A stretch of DNA of 64,000 bases from Chloroflexota bacterium (lineage in GTDB: Bacteria > Chloroflexota > Anaerolineae > UBA4142), in the NCBI GenBank assembly GCA_016208315.1, contig JACQYF010000001.1, forward strand, positions 1-64,000, in the 5' to 3' direction. The position numbers and the translations under genes are program-made. This document shows positions 38,832-47,946 of the stretch, piece by piece. The notes under the pieces are model-generated. The model made no database searches. It saw nothing but the letters and a program-made list of their open reading frames with translations, and had not been told where the DNA came from. Position 1 is the first letter of the stretch; every line of letters starts with the position of its first letter.

Positions 38832-40079
38832 ATGAAATACTTTTCTCTTTACGAAACCCAGCGTCAAGTTATTACGGAGGCTTGGTTTCAGCCAGATATG
38901 CTACCCCCCGATTACCAGGATTACTTGACCCTGGAGTATGATTCTGTCGCCCATCACTGGGCAATTCAGTCTAGTTCCTATGTGGGTATAGTCCCTCTTA
39001 CTCCGGATTACGGGATACAGATTCTCCCCAAGTCGGGACTAAGGAATCTGACATATATGCTCTACCGGAGTGGTCTTCTGAATCATTCTCTGGAAACCCC
39101 ATTTGATGAAACAGTTCCTTATCAAATCCCTGAAGATGATCTAGAATCCTTCTTTGAGGGATTAGTCGAAAGTTTTCTTCAAGCTGTCGACGTAATCAAG
39201 ACATGGGGACTGGTGCGAGAAAGTAGCCCGGAATCTCAAAGCATGTATGTGGTTCGCGGCAAGATTGATTATCCCCGTTGGGCTATTTCTCTTCCTCGGA
39301 CTGGAGGACTGCCTATTCCCCAGCGAGTTTACACGCCAAAGCTTGATAATTTACCGAATCGTATTCTCCGGCGGTGTTTAGAGTATTTGACCCAAGCCCC
39401 GCTCAAGTATGTTAACCGCGACGCTGTTTTAGGGCGATTGGAATATTTCGGTCAAGTGCAGTCCACTCATGTGTCGGCTGAGCAATTGGTTCTAATCGAG
39501 CGTCAATTGGAAACTGGACGGTTCCCTTCCAATCGGTACTACTATTTGCCCGCACTGAACTTGGCATTGCTCATTTTCCGTGGAGCAGGTTTGGCATTGG
39601 GGGATGATCAAGACGTAACTTTCAAACCTATATTGATTAACACTGCCTATATGTTTGAAAAATACATTCGCCTCCTTTGTCAGGAAGCTGCCCAAGCCTA
39701 TGACGCTCATGCAGAAGATGGCAAGCAAAGCCCGATACCTTTCTATCGTGAATCACCCAAGCCAACTTGGATACAACCAGATGTCTTGATTCGCCGCGGA
39801 GGAAGTACACTATTAATCGCCGACGTCAAGTACAAATTCGCGCCAACCGCACAGGATCATTATCAAATGTGGGCTTACATGCATGCTCATCAAATTCAGC
39901 GCGGTGGGTTTATAAGTGTTCTGAGAACAGATGAGGCGTACAATAACAAAAATCCCGCTTGGTTCAAGCGGGATCAGTATTCAGTCTTCGACTATGCTTT
40001 CGATTGTAAACAGATTGGGACATCCGAACAGGCACTTCGCTCGTTTATTGCTGCTCAGATGGGGTTGGTTTCTTCCTAG
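38832..40079 (+). CDS. mcrC: McrC-type nuclease subunit
   Basis: 415 residues. The N-terminal beta-rich part (HHWAIQSSSYVGIVPLTPDY followed by GIQILPKSGL) is typical of McrC, and the C-terminus carries a PD-(D/E)xK nuclease: AYMFEKYI (Glu), WIQPDVLIRRGGSTLLIADV with the DxK completed by KYK. It would cleave DNA when bound to McrB. It starts 1 nt after mcrB and its last 35 bp overlap the end of the convergent methyltransferase gene. Confidence 0.9.
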   Translation: MKYFSLYETQRQVITEAWFQPDMLPPDYQDYLTLEYDSVAHHWAIQSSSYVGIVPLTPDYGIQILPKSGLRNLTYMLYRSGLLNHSLETPFDETVPYQIPEDDLESFFEGLVESFLQAVDVIKTWGLVRESSPESQSMYVVRGKIDYPRWAISLPRTGGLPIPQRVYTPKLDNLPNRILRRCLEYLTQAPLKYVNRDAVLGRLEYFGQVQSTHVSAEQLVLIERQLETGRFPSNRYYYLPALNLALLIFRGAGLALGDDQDVTFKPILINTAYMFEKYIRLLCQEAAQAYDAHAEDGKQSPIPFYRESPKPTWIQPDVLIRRGGSTLLIADVKYKFAPTAQDHYQMWAYMHAHQIQRGGFISVLRTDEAYNNKNPAWFKRDQYSVFDYAFDCKQIGTSEQALRSFIAAQMGLVSS

Positions 40080-41412
40080 TTTTATAACCGGGCTTACGAT
40101 CTAGTAGCGTCTCCTGACGAACCTCGCTGCGTGTAGTATCTCTAGCCCCTCTGTTATCCGTGTTCTTTTGCTTACCATTCAGTGGTTTACTTGGCGCAAG
40201 TAATCGCCGTTCAGATTCACTTACAAATTCCTCAACGATATCACAGCCGAAATAACGACAAGTGAGAATCTTTGCAGCCGCCAATGTTGTACCAGAGCCT
40301 GCGAATGGATCAAATACGAGGTCACCTGGTTTAGTTGACAAGCGCAGACAACGCAAAGGTAACTCTAGCGGAAAAGCAGCCGTATGGTCTCCATGTCGAC
40401 TACTTGTCGGGAATTGCCAAACGGTGCGTAGCTTTCGCTTGGTCCCCATCTCGAAGGTGCGCTTGCCGTTATTTCGCTTTATGACCTCACCTGTGATTGA
40501 AGCTTCAGTTTCTTGATCCTCATAGTACTTGTAAAACCGTGATTTGGTCAGCAACAGGATATATTCATGTGCGGTTGTTGGGCGATCTATAGTCGGCTCT
40601 GGGATCGTGTTCTCTTTGTTCCAGACAATAATAGACCGAACGTAGAATCCCAAGTGTTCTGCGCCGATGGCGACCAGGAACGGAACTAATGTCAAGTCTT
40701 TGTCTTTGAGGTATGAGTGACCCGATGAGTACCGTTTGTTCGGATATTTACTCCACGTGTCATTTCGGTCGCCTTCAAATGCTCTGAGTCGCTCCGTACT
40801 GCTCTCTCGTAAATAGGCGCGAGTCTGGTAGGTATCGCCCAAGTTCCACCATATCGTCCCGTCGTCTCGCAGAACCCGTTTGAGATGGCGAAACACTTCC
40901 AGTGTGTGTGCGACATAGCCGTCCACGGATGGTTCTTCGCCTAGATTGATGCTGGAACCATCTGCCCATTCGATTTTCTCTGAATCAGGGTATTTGCGGA
41001 CACCCCAGTAGGGCGGCGATGTAACGACGGATTGAATGCATTGCGATGGCATCCGGCGCATCCAATCGATACAGTTGCCATGCACTACTTTGTCGTAGAA
41101 AGCTTCTAATGGGTGATGAACATCAACTTCATTCGAGTCTGTATAAAGTAATAAAGATGCTGGGGGCGTACTGGTGAATAGCGCGTTTTCGGGTAAAGTG
41201 ACCCAAAAAGGTTTCTGCTGACCAGCTAAACGCTGTACATCTGCCCAACAAATCATCAAACCTTTTTCAGTTTTGAAATACTTGATTTGATCAGATTTGA
41301 TAAGTTTTCGAAGATGTCTAACTGCAAAACCTGAGAGTTCGGCGGCATCCTGAACATCGATATAGGTATTTGGTTCACTTGGAATAATGTCGTTTGATCT
41401 CACATTCAGCAT
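40045..41412 (-). CDS. Beta-class DNA methyltransferase (N4-cytosine or N6-adenine) with N-terminal HTH
   Basis: 455 residues. Residues 15-70 form an excisionase/MerR-like helix-turn-helix (YIDVQDAAELSGFAVRHLRK). The catalytic motif IV TSPPYWGVR (about residue 130) precedes the SAM-binding motif I VFDPFAGSGTTLAAAKIL (about 365), the order of the beta class, and no target-recognition subunit is fused. TSPPYW occurs in both N4C and N6A enzymes. The C-terminus is basic and low-complexity. It converges on mcrC with a 35-bp overlap and shares its low-GC composition, so it was probably acquired with mcrBC and modifies the sites they cut. Confidence 0.88.
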   Translation of the reverse strand: MLNVRSNDIIPSEPNTYIDVQDAAELSGFAVRHLRKLIKSDQIKYFKTEKGLMICWADVQRLAGQQKPFWVTLPENALFTSTPPASLLLYTDSNEVDVHHPLEAFYDKVVHGNCIDWMRRMPSQCIQSVVTSPPYWGVRKYPDSEKIEWADGSSINLGEEPSVDGYVAHTLEVFRHLKRVLRDDGTIWWNLGDTYQTRAYLRESSTERLRAFEGDRNDTWSKYPNKRYSSGHSYLKDKDLTLVPFLVAIGAEHLGFYVRSIIVWNKENTIPEPTIDRPTTAHEYILLLTKSRFYKYYEDQETEASITGEVIKRNNGKRTFEMGTKRKLRTVWQFPTSSRHGDHTAAFPLELPLRCLRLSTKPGDLVFDPFAGSGTTLAAAKILTCRYFGCDIVEEFVSESERRLLAPSKPLNGKQKNTDNRGARDTTRSEVRQETLLDRKPGYKTRKKPTPSEQQ

Positions 41413-41486
41413 CCAATCGAGAAATGATCGCCTAAGAACCAGTTACCTCAACAGTATTAGCAATGAACACATCAGAACCGTGGACA

Positions 41487-41515
41487 TTATAATAGAGAGT
41501 GTGTCTCTACGCAAG
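41487..41515 (-). promoter_or_regulatory. Promoter of the methyltransferase gene
   Basis: Minus strand TTGCGT (41510-41515), a 17-bp spacer and TATAAT (41487-41492), about 75 nt upstream of ATG 41412. Confidence 0.65.
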
Positions 41516-41549
41516 CATGGATAATCAATCTCACGCCGTATTTTCCGCA

Positions 41550-43886
41550 TCAAAAAAGTTCCAACTGCGTCCTCTCCCCCGCCGCGGGCGGCACGAGACC
41601 GGTGATGAGCTGGATGTCGTGCCGCTCGATTTTTTCTGCCTGGAGCAGTTGTTCCGCAAACGGCACGCGCACGAAATCCCAGCCGGCCTCGCGGAACGCG
41701 TCCGCGCGGAGAGGCAGGCGGTGGACGCGCTCGCGGAGCAAGTCCACGCGCGTTTCCGGCACGACGAGATAGCCGCGCGCGGGCGCAATCTGCAAGGGCA
41801 GCAGGTCGTCAAAGCGCGCGCGGTCGCGCCACAGGAAACCGTGCGATATTTCGCCGTCCCATTCCCAGATCAGATCAAACGTCGCCGCGCTCCGCGCGAT
41901 CCGGTATTCCATTCGCTCGCCTAAACGCGCCAGCACATCCAGCGCGTGCGCTTTCTCCGTCTCGGCATCTTCCTCGCGATCGAAGATGCCGCGGTCTCCA
42001 GCGGGATCGAAGATGCCGCGGTCTCCAGCGGTATAATGCCACGCGCCGTCGTGCTCCTCCGCGTACGCGGCCGCGCACAACTCGACCAAGCCCGCTTCCG
42101 GCGTCAGGTCGCCGTGAAACTGGCGATAGATCACCGTTTGCAATTCCTCGCACGCGATGCTGCGATGCGCGGCCAGGATTTCGCGGACGGCGTCGTCCAC
42201 GCGGTCAATCAAGGGCGCATCGCGCGGCGTGGTCGAGCGCAGCCAGATAAAGCGCTCCGGTGTTTCGTAGTGGTCGAGATCGTGCGCGTAGCCCTCGCTG
42301 AGACCTTCCCGCACCGCGTAAAAGACAAACCGATTCGGCGCTAACTTGGTGTTCGCTTTCATCACCTGCGCGAGATACCCTTCGGCAAACGCGCGCGTGT
42401 ACGCCGCGTGATGGACCCACGAATACGCCAGCGGCTCGCCGCGCCGCGTGAGCACCTCACGTCCCGCGGCGAGCGCGGCCGTGCGGATTTTCTCGGCCAA
42501 CTGCGGCTCGGCGAGGATTTTGAGCGGTGCGGGCTGGCGGCGGGAAAAGACGACGCGATAATCGCCTGCGATGCTGTCGAACTCGCGGCGCGGAAAATCG
42601 CCGAGGCGCGGCTGAAATAAAAACGTCTCCAACTCCAAGCGCGCGCCCGCCGCGGCGAGCAGCAGCGTTTCGATCACCTCGTGCCACGTCTCGTCGAACG
42701 CGAACACCGCGTACGCGTCGCGGCGCAGCAGCTTGGCGAGCGCGTCCACTGAGCCGGTAAGCGAATCGAAATACCAGCGGCGCTCCCAGCCCGGATCGCC
42801 CTTGTGCGCGTCGAGCGAGGCGATGAGGGATTCCACCGCGGCGCGGCCCAAAATCCACGCGCCCCAAAAATACGAGAGCGCCCAGACCGCGAGTTTGCGC
42901 GTGGGCGGCGCGGACAGCACCAGCGCGGCGCACTGTTCCGGGACCGCGCGGGCGAGCGCTTTGGCGCTGCCGCGACCGATAAACGCGCGCGGCTCTTGAT
43001 CGGCGAGCACGTCCGCGGTCGAGGTTGCGAGATCGCCGATCGGCTCCGGCGCGTGTTCGCCCAAGGCGTGCGCGGCGGCCTCCATCTCGCGCCAGAGGTT
43101 GAATTCGACAAATTGCTTGTGGACGGTCAGTTGCGGTGGAGCATCGGGCGCGGGATAGAACGACGTGCCGCGGTCGAGCAGGTGCAAAAGCAGGAGCAAG
43201 AGAATATCGCGCTCGCGCGGCTGGCGGAAAAGCGCATCTATCTTGACGGTGAGCGTGACGAGCGCATCGAGATTGCGCGGCGTGTACACGTCGAGGATCT
43301 TGCGAACGCGGTCGGCGTGCAAGTTCTCCGCCGGCACGACGCGCTGAAAAGCGAAATGGTACGCGAGACCGTGCGCGTCGAAAGCCGCGGCGCGTTTGAG
43401 ATCGTCCTCGGTCGCCGAGTCGTCGCGCGTTTCGCCGCAGTGTGCGCAGGTGTAATGGCGGCGAATCGGCCCGGCGTCGCGGGCGTGGATGAAATAATCC
43501 GCGGGCGTCGGCTCGCGGCAGCCGGCGCAGACGGTCGTGTACAGCCGGTTGATGTGCGTGCGGAGCGGGACGTCGTCCTTGAGCGCATCGCCGAGACGCG
43601 CGAGCGCGGCATTCAACTCGGCGGCGGACGGCAGAGCCGCCATCGTGCGCGCGAGCCAACTCCACAGCGGATTGCTCTCGACCGCGATCACGCGCCGCCC
43701 CATTTTTTGCGCGACCCGCGCCACCGTCGCCGTGCTCGCGAACGGATCGAGCACGAGGTCGCCCGGCGCGGTGAGCGCGGCAAGATACTCTGCCGCGACG
43801 GTCGCCGACGGCACGCGCACGTAGCTGCGGAGCGGATAAAACAGCTGGGGATCACGATTCGGGATAAAGCCGGCCGGTACGCTCAT
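41550..43886 (-). CDS. DNA-methylase-fold protein with zinc ribbon and altered catalytic motifs
   Basis: 778 residues from ATG 43886. An early Rossmann SAM-binding region reads LVLDPFASTATVARVAQKMG then RRVIAVESNPLW, close to DPFAGSGT of DNA methylases but with GSG changed to STA. A zinc ribbon follows (CAGC, CAHC, about 120-150). Where a DPPY-type catalytic motif is expected the protein has VLSAPPTRKLAVWALSYF. The C-terminal half is unassigned. Such proteins resemble COG1743-like putative methylases; catalysis is doubtful here. GC-rich like the host, unlike the McrBC island beside it. An 8-residue tandem duplication (AGDRGIFD twice) lies near residue 645. Confidence 0.65.
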   Translation of the reverse strand: MSVPAGFIPNRDPQLFYPLRSYVRVPSATVAAEYLAALTAPGDLVLDPFASTATVARVAQKMGRRVIAVESNPLWSWLARTMAALPSAAELNAALARLGDALKDDVPLRTHINRLYTTVCAGCREPTPADYFIHARDAGPIRRHYTCAHCGETRDDSATEDDLKRAAAFDAHGLAYHFAFQRVVPAENLHADRVRKILDVYTPRNLDALVTLTVKIDALFRQPRERDILLLLLLHLLDRGTSFYPAPDAPPQLTVHKQFVEFNLWREMEAAAHALGEHAPEPIGDLATSTADVLADQEPRAFIGRGSAKALARAVPEQCAALVLSAPPTRKLAVWALSYFWGAWILGRAAVESLIASLDAHKGDPGWERRWYFDSLTGSVDALAKLLRRDAYAVFAFDETWHEVIETLLLAAAGARLELETFLFQPRLGDFPRREFDSIAGDYRVVFSRRQPAPLKILAEPQLAEKIRTAALAAGREVLTRRGEPLAYSWVHHAAYTRAFAEGYLAQVMKANTKLAPNRFVFYAVREGLSEGYAHDLDHYETPERFIWLRSTTPRDAPLIDRVDDAVREILAAHRSIACEELQTVIYRQFHGDLTPEAGLVELCAAAYAEEHDGAWHYTAGDRGIFDPAGDRGIFDREEDAETEKAHALDVLARLGERMEYRIARSAATFDLIWEWDGEISHGFLWRDRARFDDLLPLQIAPARGYLVVPETRVDLLRERVHRLPLRADAFREAGWDFVRVPFAEQLLQAEKIERHDIQLITGLVPPAAGERTQLELF
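41973..42033. repeat. Tandem 24-bp duplication inside the methylase-fold gene
   Basis: GATCGAAGATGCCGCGGTCT plus CCAGCGG occurs twice in a row, giving a duplicated AGDRGIFD in the protein and keeping the frame. Confidence 0.8.
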
Positions 43887-43893
43887 CGGGAAA

Positions 43894-43922
43894 AGTATAG
43901 CACATCTGGGGGAGGGAAACAA
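43894..43922 (-). promoter_or_regulatory. Promoter of the methylase-fold gene, likely leaderless
   Basis: Minus strand TTGTTT (43917-43922), a 17-bp spacer and TATACT (43894-43899); 7 nt from there to ATG 43886. Confidence 0.65.
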
Positions 43923-43989
43923 GGCAAATCGCCCCGCAAATTGACACACTTTTCCAGGTCAACCGTTATAGCCGGCAGAGGAGGTTCGA

Positions 43990-44271
43990 ATGACGATTAC
44001 GGGTTTGATCCTTTTGCTGATCGTCGCGGCGATTGCGGGCAGCATCGGGCAGGCGATTGCCGGTTTCTCGCGCGGCGGCTGTATCGCTTCGATCGCGGTT
44101 GGCTTCGTCGGCGCGTATCTCGGTTGGTGGTTGGCGCAGCAACTCGGACTGCCGCCGGTTTTCGTTTTGAATATCGAGGGCCAGCAGTTTCCGCTCGTCT
44201 GGGCGATTGCCGGCTCGGCGCTCTTTGCGGCGATTCTCAGCTTGCTCTCGGGACGCCGGGTTTATTATTGA
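43990..44271 (+). CDS. GlsB/YeaQ/YmgE family small membrane protein
   Basis: 93 residues, three membrane helices with the transglycosylase-associated signature IAGSIGQAIAGFSRGGCIAS and VGFVGAYLGWWLAQQLGLPP, ending FAAILSLLSGRR. Members are linked to stress responses; the biochemical role is unknown. GAGGAGG precedes ATG 43990 and a TTGACA lies at 43941-43946. Confidence 0.85.
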   Translation: MTITGLILLLIVAAIAGSIGQAIAGFSRGGCIASIAVGFVGAYLGWWLAQQLGLPPVFVLNIEGQQFPLVWAIAGSALFAAILSLLSGRRVYY

Positions 44272-44567
44272 AAGTCCCCCGATTGCCAAGCCAGCTCTGG
44301 TTGTGGTAGCATGCCCTCGCCGTCGAAAGGAATCTCCCCGGCCATCCAAATTCGTAATACTATCAGGCCACCATGCCGACCGCGGGCCATCCGGGGGTCT
44401 ACGGCGAGAAAGGATGCACGACACGAAAAATACCATCTCCCCAATTACTATCGCGGCATCGAAACGTTTATCCACTTTTTCGATGCGGTGACGCGCTCCG
44501 CGTAAACCGCAGTTCAGATATTCGCCATCTGCTCGCCGCGGATGGCGGCTAGAAAGTTTCCCGCACC

Positions 44568-45566
44568 ATGAACCAAAACCAAATAGATCATCTCGTCGCC
44601 GAATGGGAACACGGAGCGCTGAGCCGGCGCGAGTTTTTCGCGCGCGCCGTGCTGCTCGTGGGCAGTCTGGGCGCTGCCGAAGCATTGCTCGCAGCGTGTT
44701 CGCCGGCTGTCCTCCCCACCGCCACACCCGTCCCGCCGACCACGGCCCCAACCACTGCACGCACGGCCGCGCCAACGGCTGCGTCCACCGCCGCGGTAAA
44801 GGCAACTACTCCTCCCCAACCGACCGCGCCGCCTCCGTCTGCCAGCACGATTCCCGGTTATGTGGACCCGTCCGCGGTGGATGCATCCCAAGTTACTTAT
44901 CCCAGCGGCAGTGTTCAGATGTCCGCGCTGCTGGCCAAGCCGAAAAGCGGCGGACCGTTCCCCGCGGTGATCGTCATTCACGAGAATCGCGGGCTGACCG
45001 ATCACATCCAAGACGTCACGCGCCGCGTCGCGAACCTGGGCTACGTCGCGCTCGGCGTGGACTTGCTCTCGCGCTTGGGCGGCACGCCCAAATTCGTCGC
45101 GCCCGCCGACCCGACGCAAGCGATCAACTCGCTCAAGCAAGAAGATGTTAATGCCGATTTGGTCGCGTCGGTCGCGTACTTGAAAAGTCAATCGTTCGTC
45201 AGGCCCAAGATCGGCGTGGTCGGGTTTTGCTGGGGCGGCGCCAACTCGATGCAGGCCGCGCTCAGCAGCAAGGACATCGCGGCGGCGATCATTTTCTATG
45301 GCCGCAATCCGGCGAACCTTGACGACGTGCAAAAGCTCGCTGGCGCGGTGCAGGGTACCTACGGCGAACTCGATCAGTCCATCACGCCCGGCGTGCCCGC
45401 GCTCGAAGCCGCGATGAAGAAATACAACAAGCCGTTCGAATACAAAATCTATCCCGGCGCGAACCACGCGTTCTTCAACGATACCGGTCCGCGTTATAAT
45501 GAGCAGGCGGCCAAAGACGCCTGGGCGCGCCTCGTCGAGTTCTACAAAAAGAACCTCACGGGATAA
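44568..45566 (+). CDS. Exported dienelactone hydrolase family protein (Tat/lipoprotein signal)
   Basis: 332 residues. The N-terminus has a twin-arginine-like motif SRREFFARAVLLVGSLG and a lipobox-like LLAAC, then a Thr/Pro/Ala linker (about 45-95) and an alpha/beta-hydrolase of the dienelactone hydrolase type: FPAVIVIHENRGLTDHIQDV, nucleophile Cys in GVVGFCWGGAN, GELDQSITPG and the catalytic His in YPGANHAFFND. The family hydrolyses dienelactones or other esters; here it acts outside the cytoplasm. Followed by a terminator and two repeat copies. Confidence 0.9.
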   Translation: MNQNQIDHLVAEWEHGALSRREFFARAVLLVGSLGAAEALLAACSPAVLPTATPVPPTTAPTTARTAAPTAASTAAVKATTPPQPTAPPPSASTIPGYVDPSAVDASQVTYPSGSVQMSALLAKPKSGGPFPAVIVIHENRGLTDHIQDVTRRVANLGYVALGVDLLSRLGGTPKFVAPADPTQAINSLKQEDVNADLVASVAYLKSQSFVRPKIGVVGFCWGGANSMQAALSSKDIAAAIIFYGRNPANLDDVQKLAGAVQGTYGELDQSITPGVPALEAAMKKYNKPFEYKIYPGANHAFFNDTGPRYNEQAAKDAWARLVEFYKKNLTG

Positions 45567-45590
45567 TCATTCCGTTAGCGCAAACATCGA

Positions 45591-45635
45591 GCGCCGCAAT
45601 CTCCCACCGTAGATTGCGGCGCTTTTGGTTTTGTC
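45591..45635 (+). terminator. Rho-independent terminator after the dienelactone hydrolase gene
   Basis: GCGCCGCAATCT / AGATTGCGGCGC 12-bp stem followed by TTTTGGTTTT. Confidence 0.9.
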
Positions 45636-45648
45636 ATGGCGAATGTGC

Positions 45649-45843
45649 GTTCGTAGTCCGGCACGTAGCGGGTTTTGCGGAGTGCGGTCCTTTGCGCGCG
45701 GACGCGACTCCGCAAACTGCGCTACGTCGCTAACTACAAACACGCGCCTCGTTCGTAGTCAGGCACGCAGCGGGTTTTGCGGAGTGCCGTCCTTCGCGCG
45801 CGGACGCGACTCCGCAAAATGCGCTACGTCGCGTACTACGAAC
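45649..45843. repeat. Two tandem copies of a ~93-bp palindromic element
   Basis: Copy 1 at 45649-45741 and copy 2 at 45751-45843. Each begins GTTCGTAGT, contains CGGGTTTTGCGGAGTGC and CGACTCCGCAAA as stem arms, GCGCGCGGACGCG at the centre and ends TACTACGAAC or a variant. Copies differ at about ten positions, mostly outside the stem. Confidence 0.9.
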
Positions 45844-45910
45844 CTGCGCGCGTTTCTGTTCTCGTGCATGCCCCACAGGCATGGGGTTTTCGCAATGACA
45901 TTCAATGAAG

Positions 45911-45940
45911 TTTGCGGCAATTCGCAATGGCGTTTATAAT
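45911..45940 (+). promoter_or_regulatory. Promoter of the oligoendopeptidase gene
   Basis: TTTGCG (45911-45916), an 18-bp spacer and TATAAT (45935-45940); ATG 45982 has a GGAGAG site. Confidence 0.65.
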
Positions 45941-45981
45941 CGCGCCCGCAAGCAAATCACATCATCCCTGGAGAGTTACAG

Positions 45982-47793
45982 ATGACACACGAGGTACCGC
46001 GTCGCAACGAGATCCCCATCGAACACACATGGGATCTCGCAAGCGTGTTTCCTTCCGACGAAGCGTGGGAAGCCGAGTTCAAGCGCGTGGGCGAGCAATT
46101 GCCGGGGCTGGCTCGTTTTCGCGGGCAACTTGCCGCGAGTCCACAGATTCTGGCCGATTGGTTCGCGGCCGCGGAAGAGATTGGGATCGCGTTGGGCAAG
46201 GTGGGATTGTACGCCAGCATGTCGCACACGGTGGACACCGCCGACCAATCCGCCGCGGCCAAGCACGATCGCGCGCGCGGCTTGATGGCGCGGGCGGCCG
46301 GCGCGATGGCGTTCGCGGAGCCGGAAATTCTGGCGATCGGCGCGGACAAGTTGCGGCAGTGGATGCAAGACGAGCCGCGGCTCCAGATTTACGCGCACTA
46401 TTTTGATCGCCTCGAAATCCGCCGGCCGCACGTCCGCTCCGCCGAGGTCGAAGAACTGTTAAGCCGCTTGGGCGACCCGTTCCGCACCGCGGCGGCCATC
46501 CACGGCATTCTCGCCGACGCCGATTTGAAATTCGCGCCCGCGCAGGATGGCGGCGAATCGTTCGAGGTCACGCAGGGCACGATTGGCGCGCTGCGGACGC
46601 ATCCCGACCGCCAAGTGCGTCGTACCGCCTATGAGAATTACGCCGACGCGCATATGGCCGTCAAGAACACGATGGCAAGCTGCATCGCGGCGGGCGTCAA
46701 GCAAGATGTGTTTGTCGCGCGCGCCCGCAACTACTCTTCTTCGCTCGACGCCGCGCTCACGTCGAATTACATTCCGCCGCAAGTATTCCACAACCTGATC
46801 GAGACGTTTCGCCAGAACCTGCCGACTTGGCATCGCTACTGGGACATTCGCCGCCGCGCGCTGGGCTATGACAAGCTCTACGTGTACGACGAAAAAGCGC
46901 CGCTGACGAAAGCGAAACCGAACGTGCCCTACGCGCAAGCGGTCGAATGGATTTGCGCGGGCCTGCAGCCGCTCGGCGACGAGTACGTGAGCGTGGCGCA
47001 GCGCGGGATGACGGAGCAGCGCTGGGTGGACATTTATCCCAACCAGGGCAAGCGCGCCGGCGCGTTCTCGACCGGCGTGCCGGGGACGCAGCCGTTCATC
47101 TTGATGAGTTACAACGACGACCTCTTTAGCATGAGCACGCTGGCGCACGAGTTGGGTCACTCGATGCACAAGTATTTCACGCAAAAGGCCCAGCCGTTCG
47201 TCTACACGCGCTATGGAATTTTCCTCGCCGAGACCGCTTCGAATTTCAATCAGGCGATGGTGCGCGCCCATCTTCTCGGTACGCACGACAATCCCGAATT
47301 TCAAATCGCCCTGATCGAAGAGGCGATGGCGAACTTTCACCGCTATTTCTTCATCATGCCGACCCTGGCGCGTTTCGAACTGGAAATCCACGAACGCGTC
47401 GAACGCGGCGCGGCGTTGACCGCGGACGGCATGAGCGCGCTGCTGGCCGACCTCTTCGCGGAGGGTTACGGCGACAAGGTGGAGATTGACCGCGAGCGAT
47501 TGGGCATTACGTGGGCGCAATTCCCGACGCACCTCTACCTGAACTATTACGTGTACCAGTACGCGACCGGCATTTCCGGCGCGCACGCGCTCGCCGAAAA
47601 CATTCTCTCCGGCAATCCCGGCTCGGTTGAAAAATATCTCGGCTTTTTGAGCGCCGGCGGCTCGCAATACCCGCTCGACGTGCTCAAGCAAGCCGGCGTA
47701 GACCACACCTCGCCCGAACCGGTCGAGACGACGTTCGGCGTGCTCGCGCGCATGGTGGACCGACTGGAAAATTTGGTCGAGTCCAGAAAATGA
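45982..47793 (+). CDS. pepF: Oligoendopeptidase F (M3 family)
   Basis: 603 residues, normal for PepF. The zinc site [15 protein letters not shown] (HExxH) with a downstream Glu in [14 protein letters not shown] is intact. N-terminal [20 protein letters not shown] and the helical lobes fit M3B peptidases. It degrades short peptides in the cytoplasm, usually 7-17 residues. No signal sequence. Single-gene unit. Confidence 0.95.
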   Translation: MTHEVPRRNEIPIEHTWDLASVFPSDEAWEAEFKRVGEQLPGLARFRGQLAASPQILADWFAAAEEIGIALGKVGLYASMSHTVDTADQSAAAKHDRARGLMARAAGAMAFAEPEILAIGADKLRQWMQDEPRLQIYAHYFDRLEIRRPHVRSAEVEELLSRLGDPFRTAAAIHGILADADLKFAPAQDGGESFEVTQGTIGALRTHPDRQVRRTAYENYADAHMAVKNTMASCIAAGVKQDVFVARARNYSSSLDAALTSNYIPPQVFHNLIETFRQNLPTWHRYWDIRRRALGYDKLYVYDEKAPLTKAKPNVPYAQAVEWICAGLQPLGDEYVSVAQRGMTEQRWVDIYPNQGKRAGAFSTGVPGTQPFILMSYNDDLFSMSTLAHELGHSMHKYFTQKAQPFVYTRYGIFLAETASNFNQAMVRAHLLGTHDNPEFQIALIEEAMANFHRYFFIMPTLARFELEIHERVERGAALTADGMSALLADLFAEGYGDKVEIDRERLGITWAQFPTHLYLNYYVYQYATGISGAHALAENILSGNPGSVEKYLGFLSAGGSQYPLDVLKQAGVDHTSPEPVETTFGVLARMVDRLENLVESRK

Positions 47794-47946
47794 GCAACAA
47801 TGGGACGCGGATAAGAATAGAAATCCGCGCTCGTCTGCGCTCGTCCGCGTCCTATTTTGTGAAGAGGACGCGGCGAAGGACGCGCGCAAGGACGGCGGTC
47901 TGGTAAACTATGAGCAGAATTCGAAAACAGTTCGGTGGAGGAAACA

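Noticed and set aside
44311-44505. Open frame of 64 codons between the YeaQ-type and dienelactone hydrolase genes
   Set aside because: No ribosome site, odd composition in the first half, no recognisable family; the gap of about 300 nt is treated as non-coding.
46459-47889. Long antisense open frame opposite pepF
   Set aside because: Shadow of a well-supported M3 peptidase gene with an intact HExxH site.
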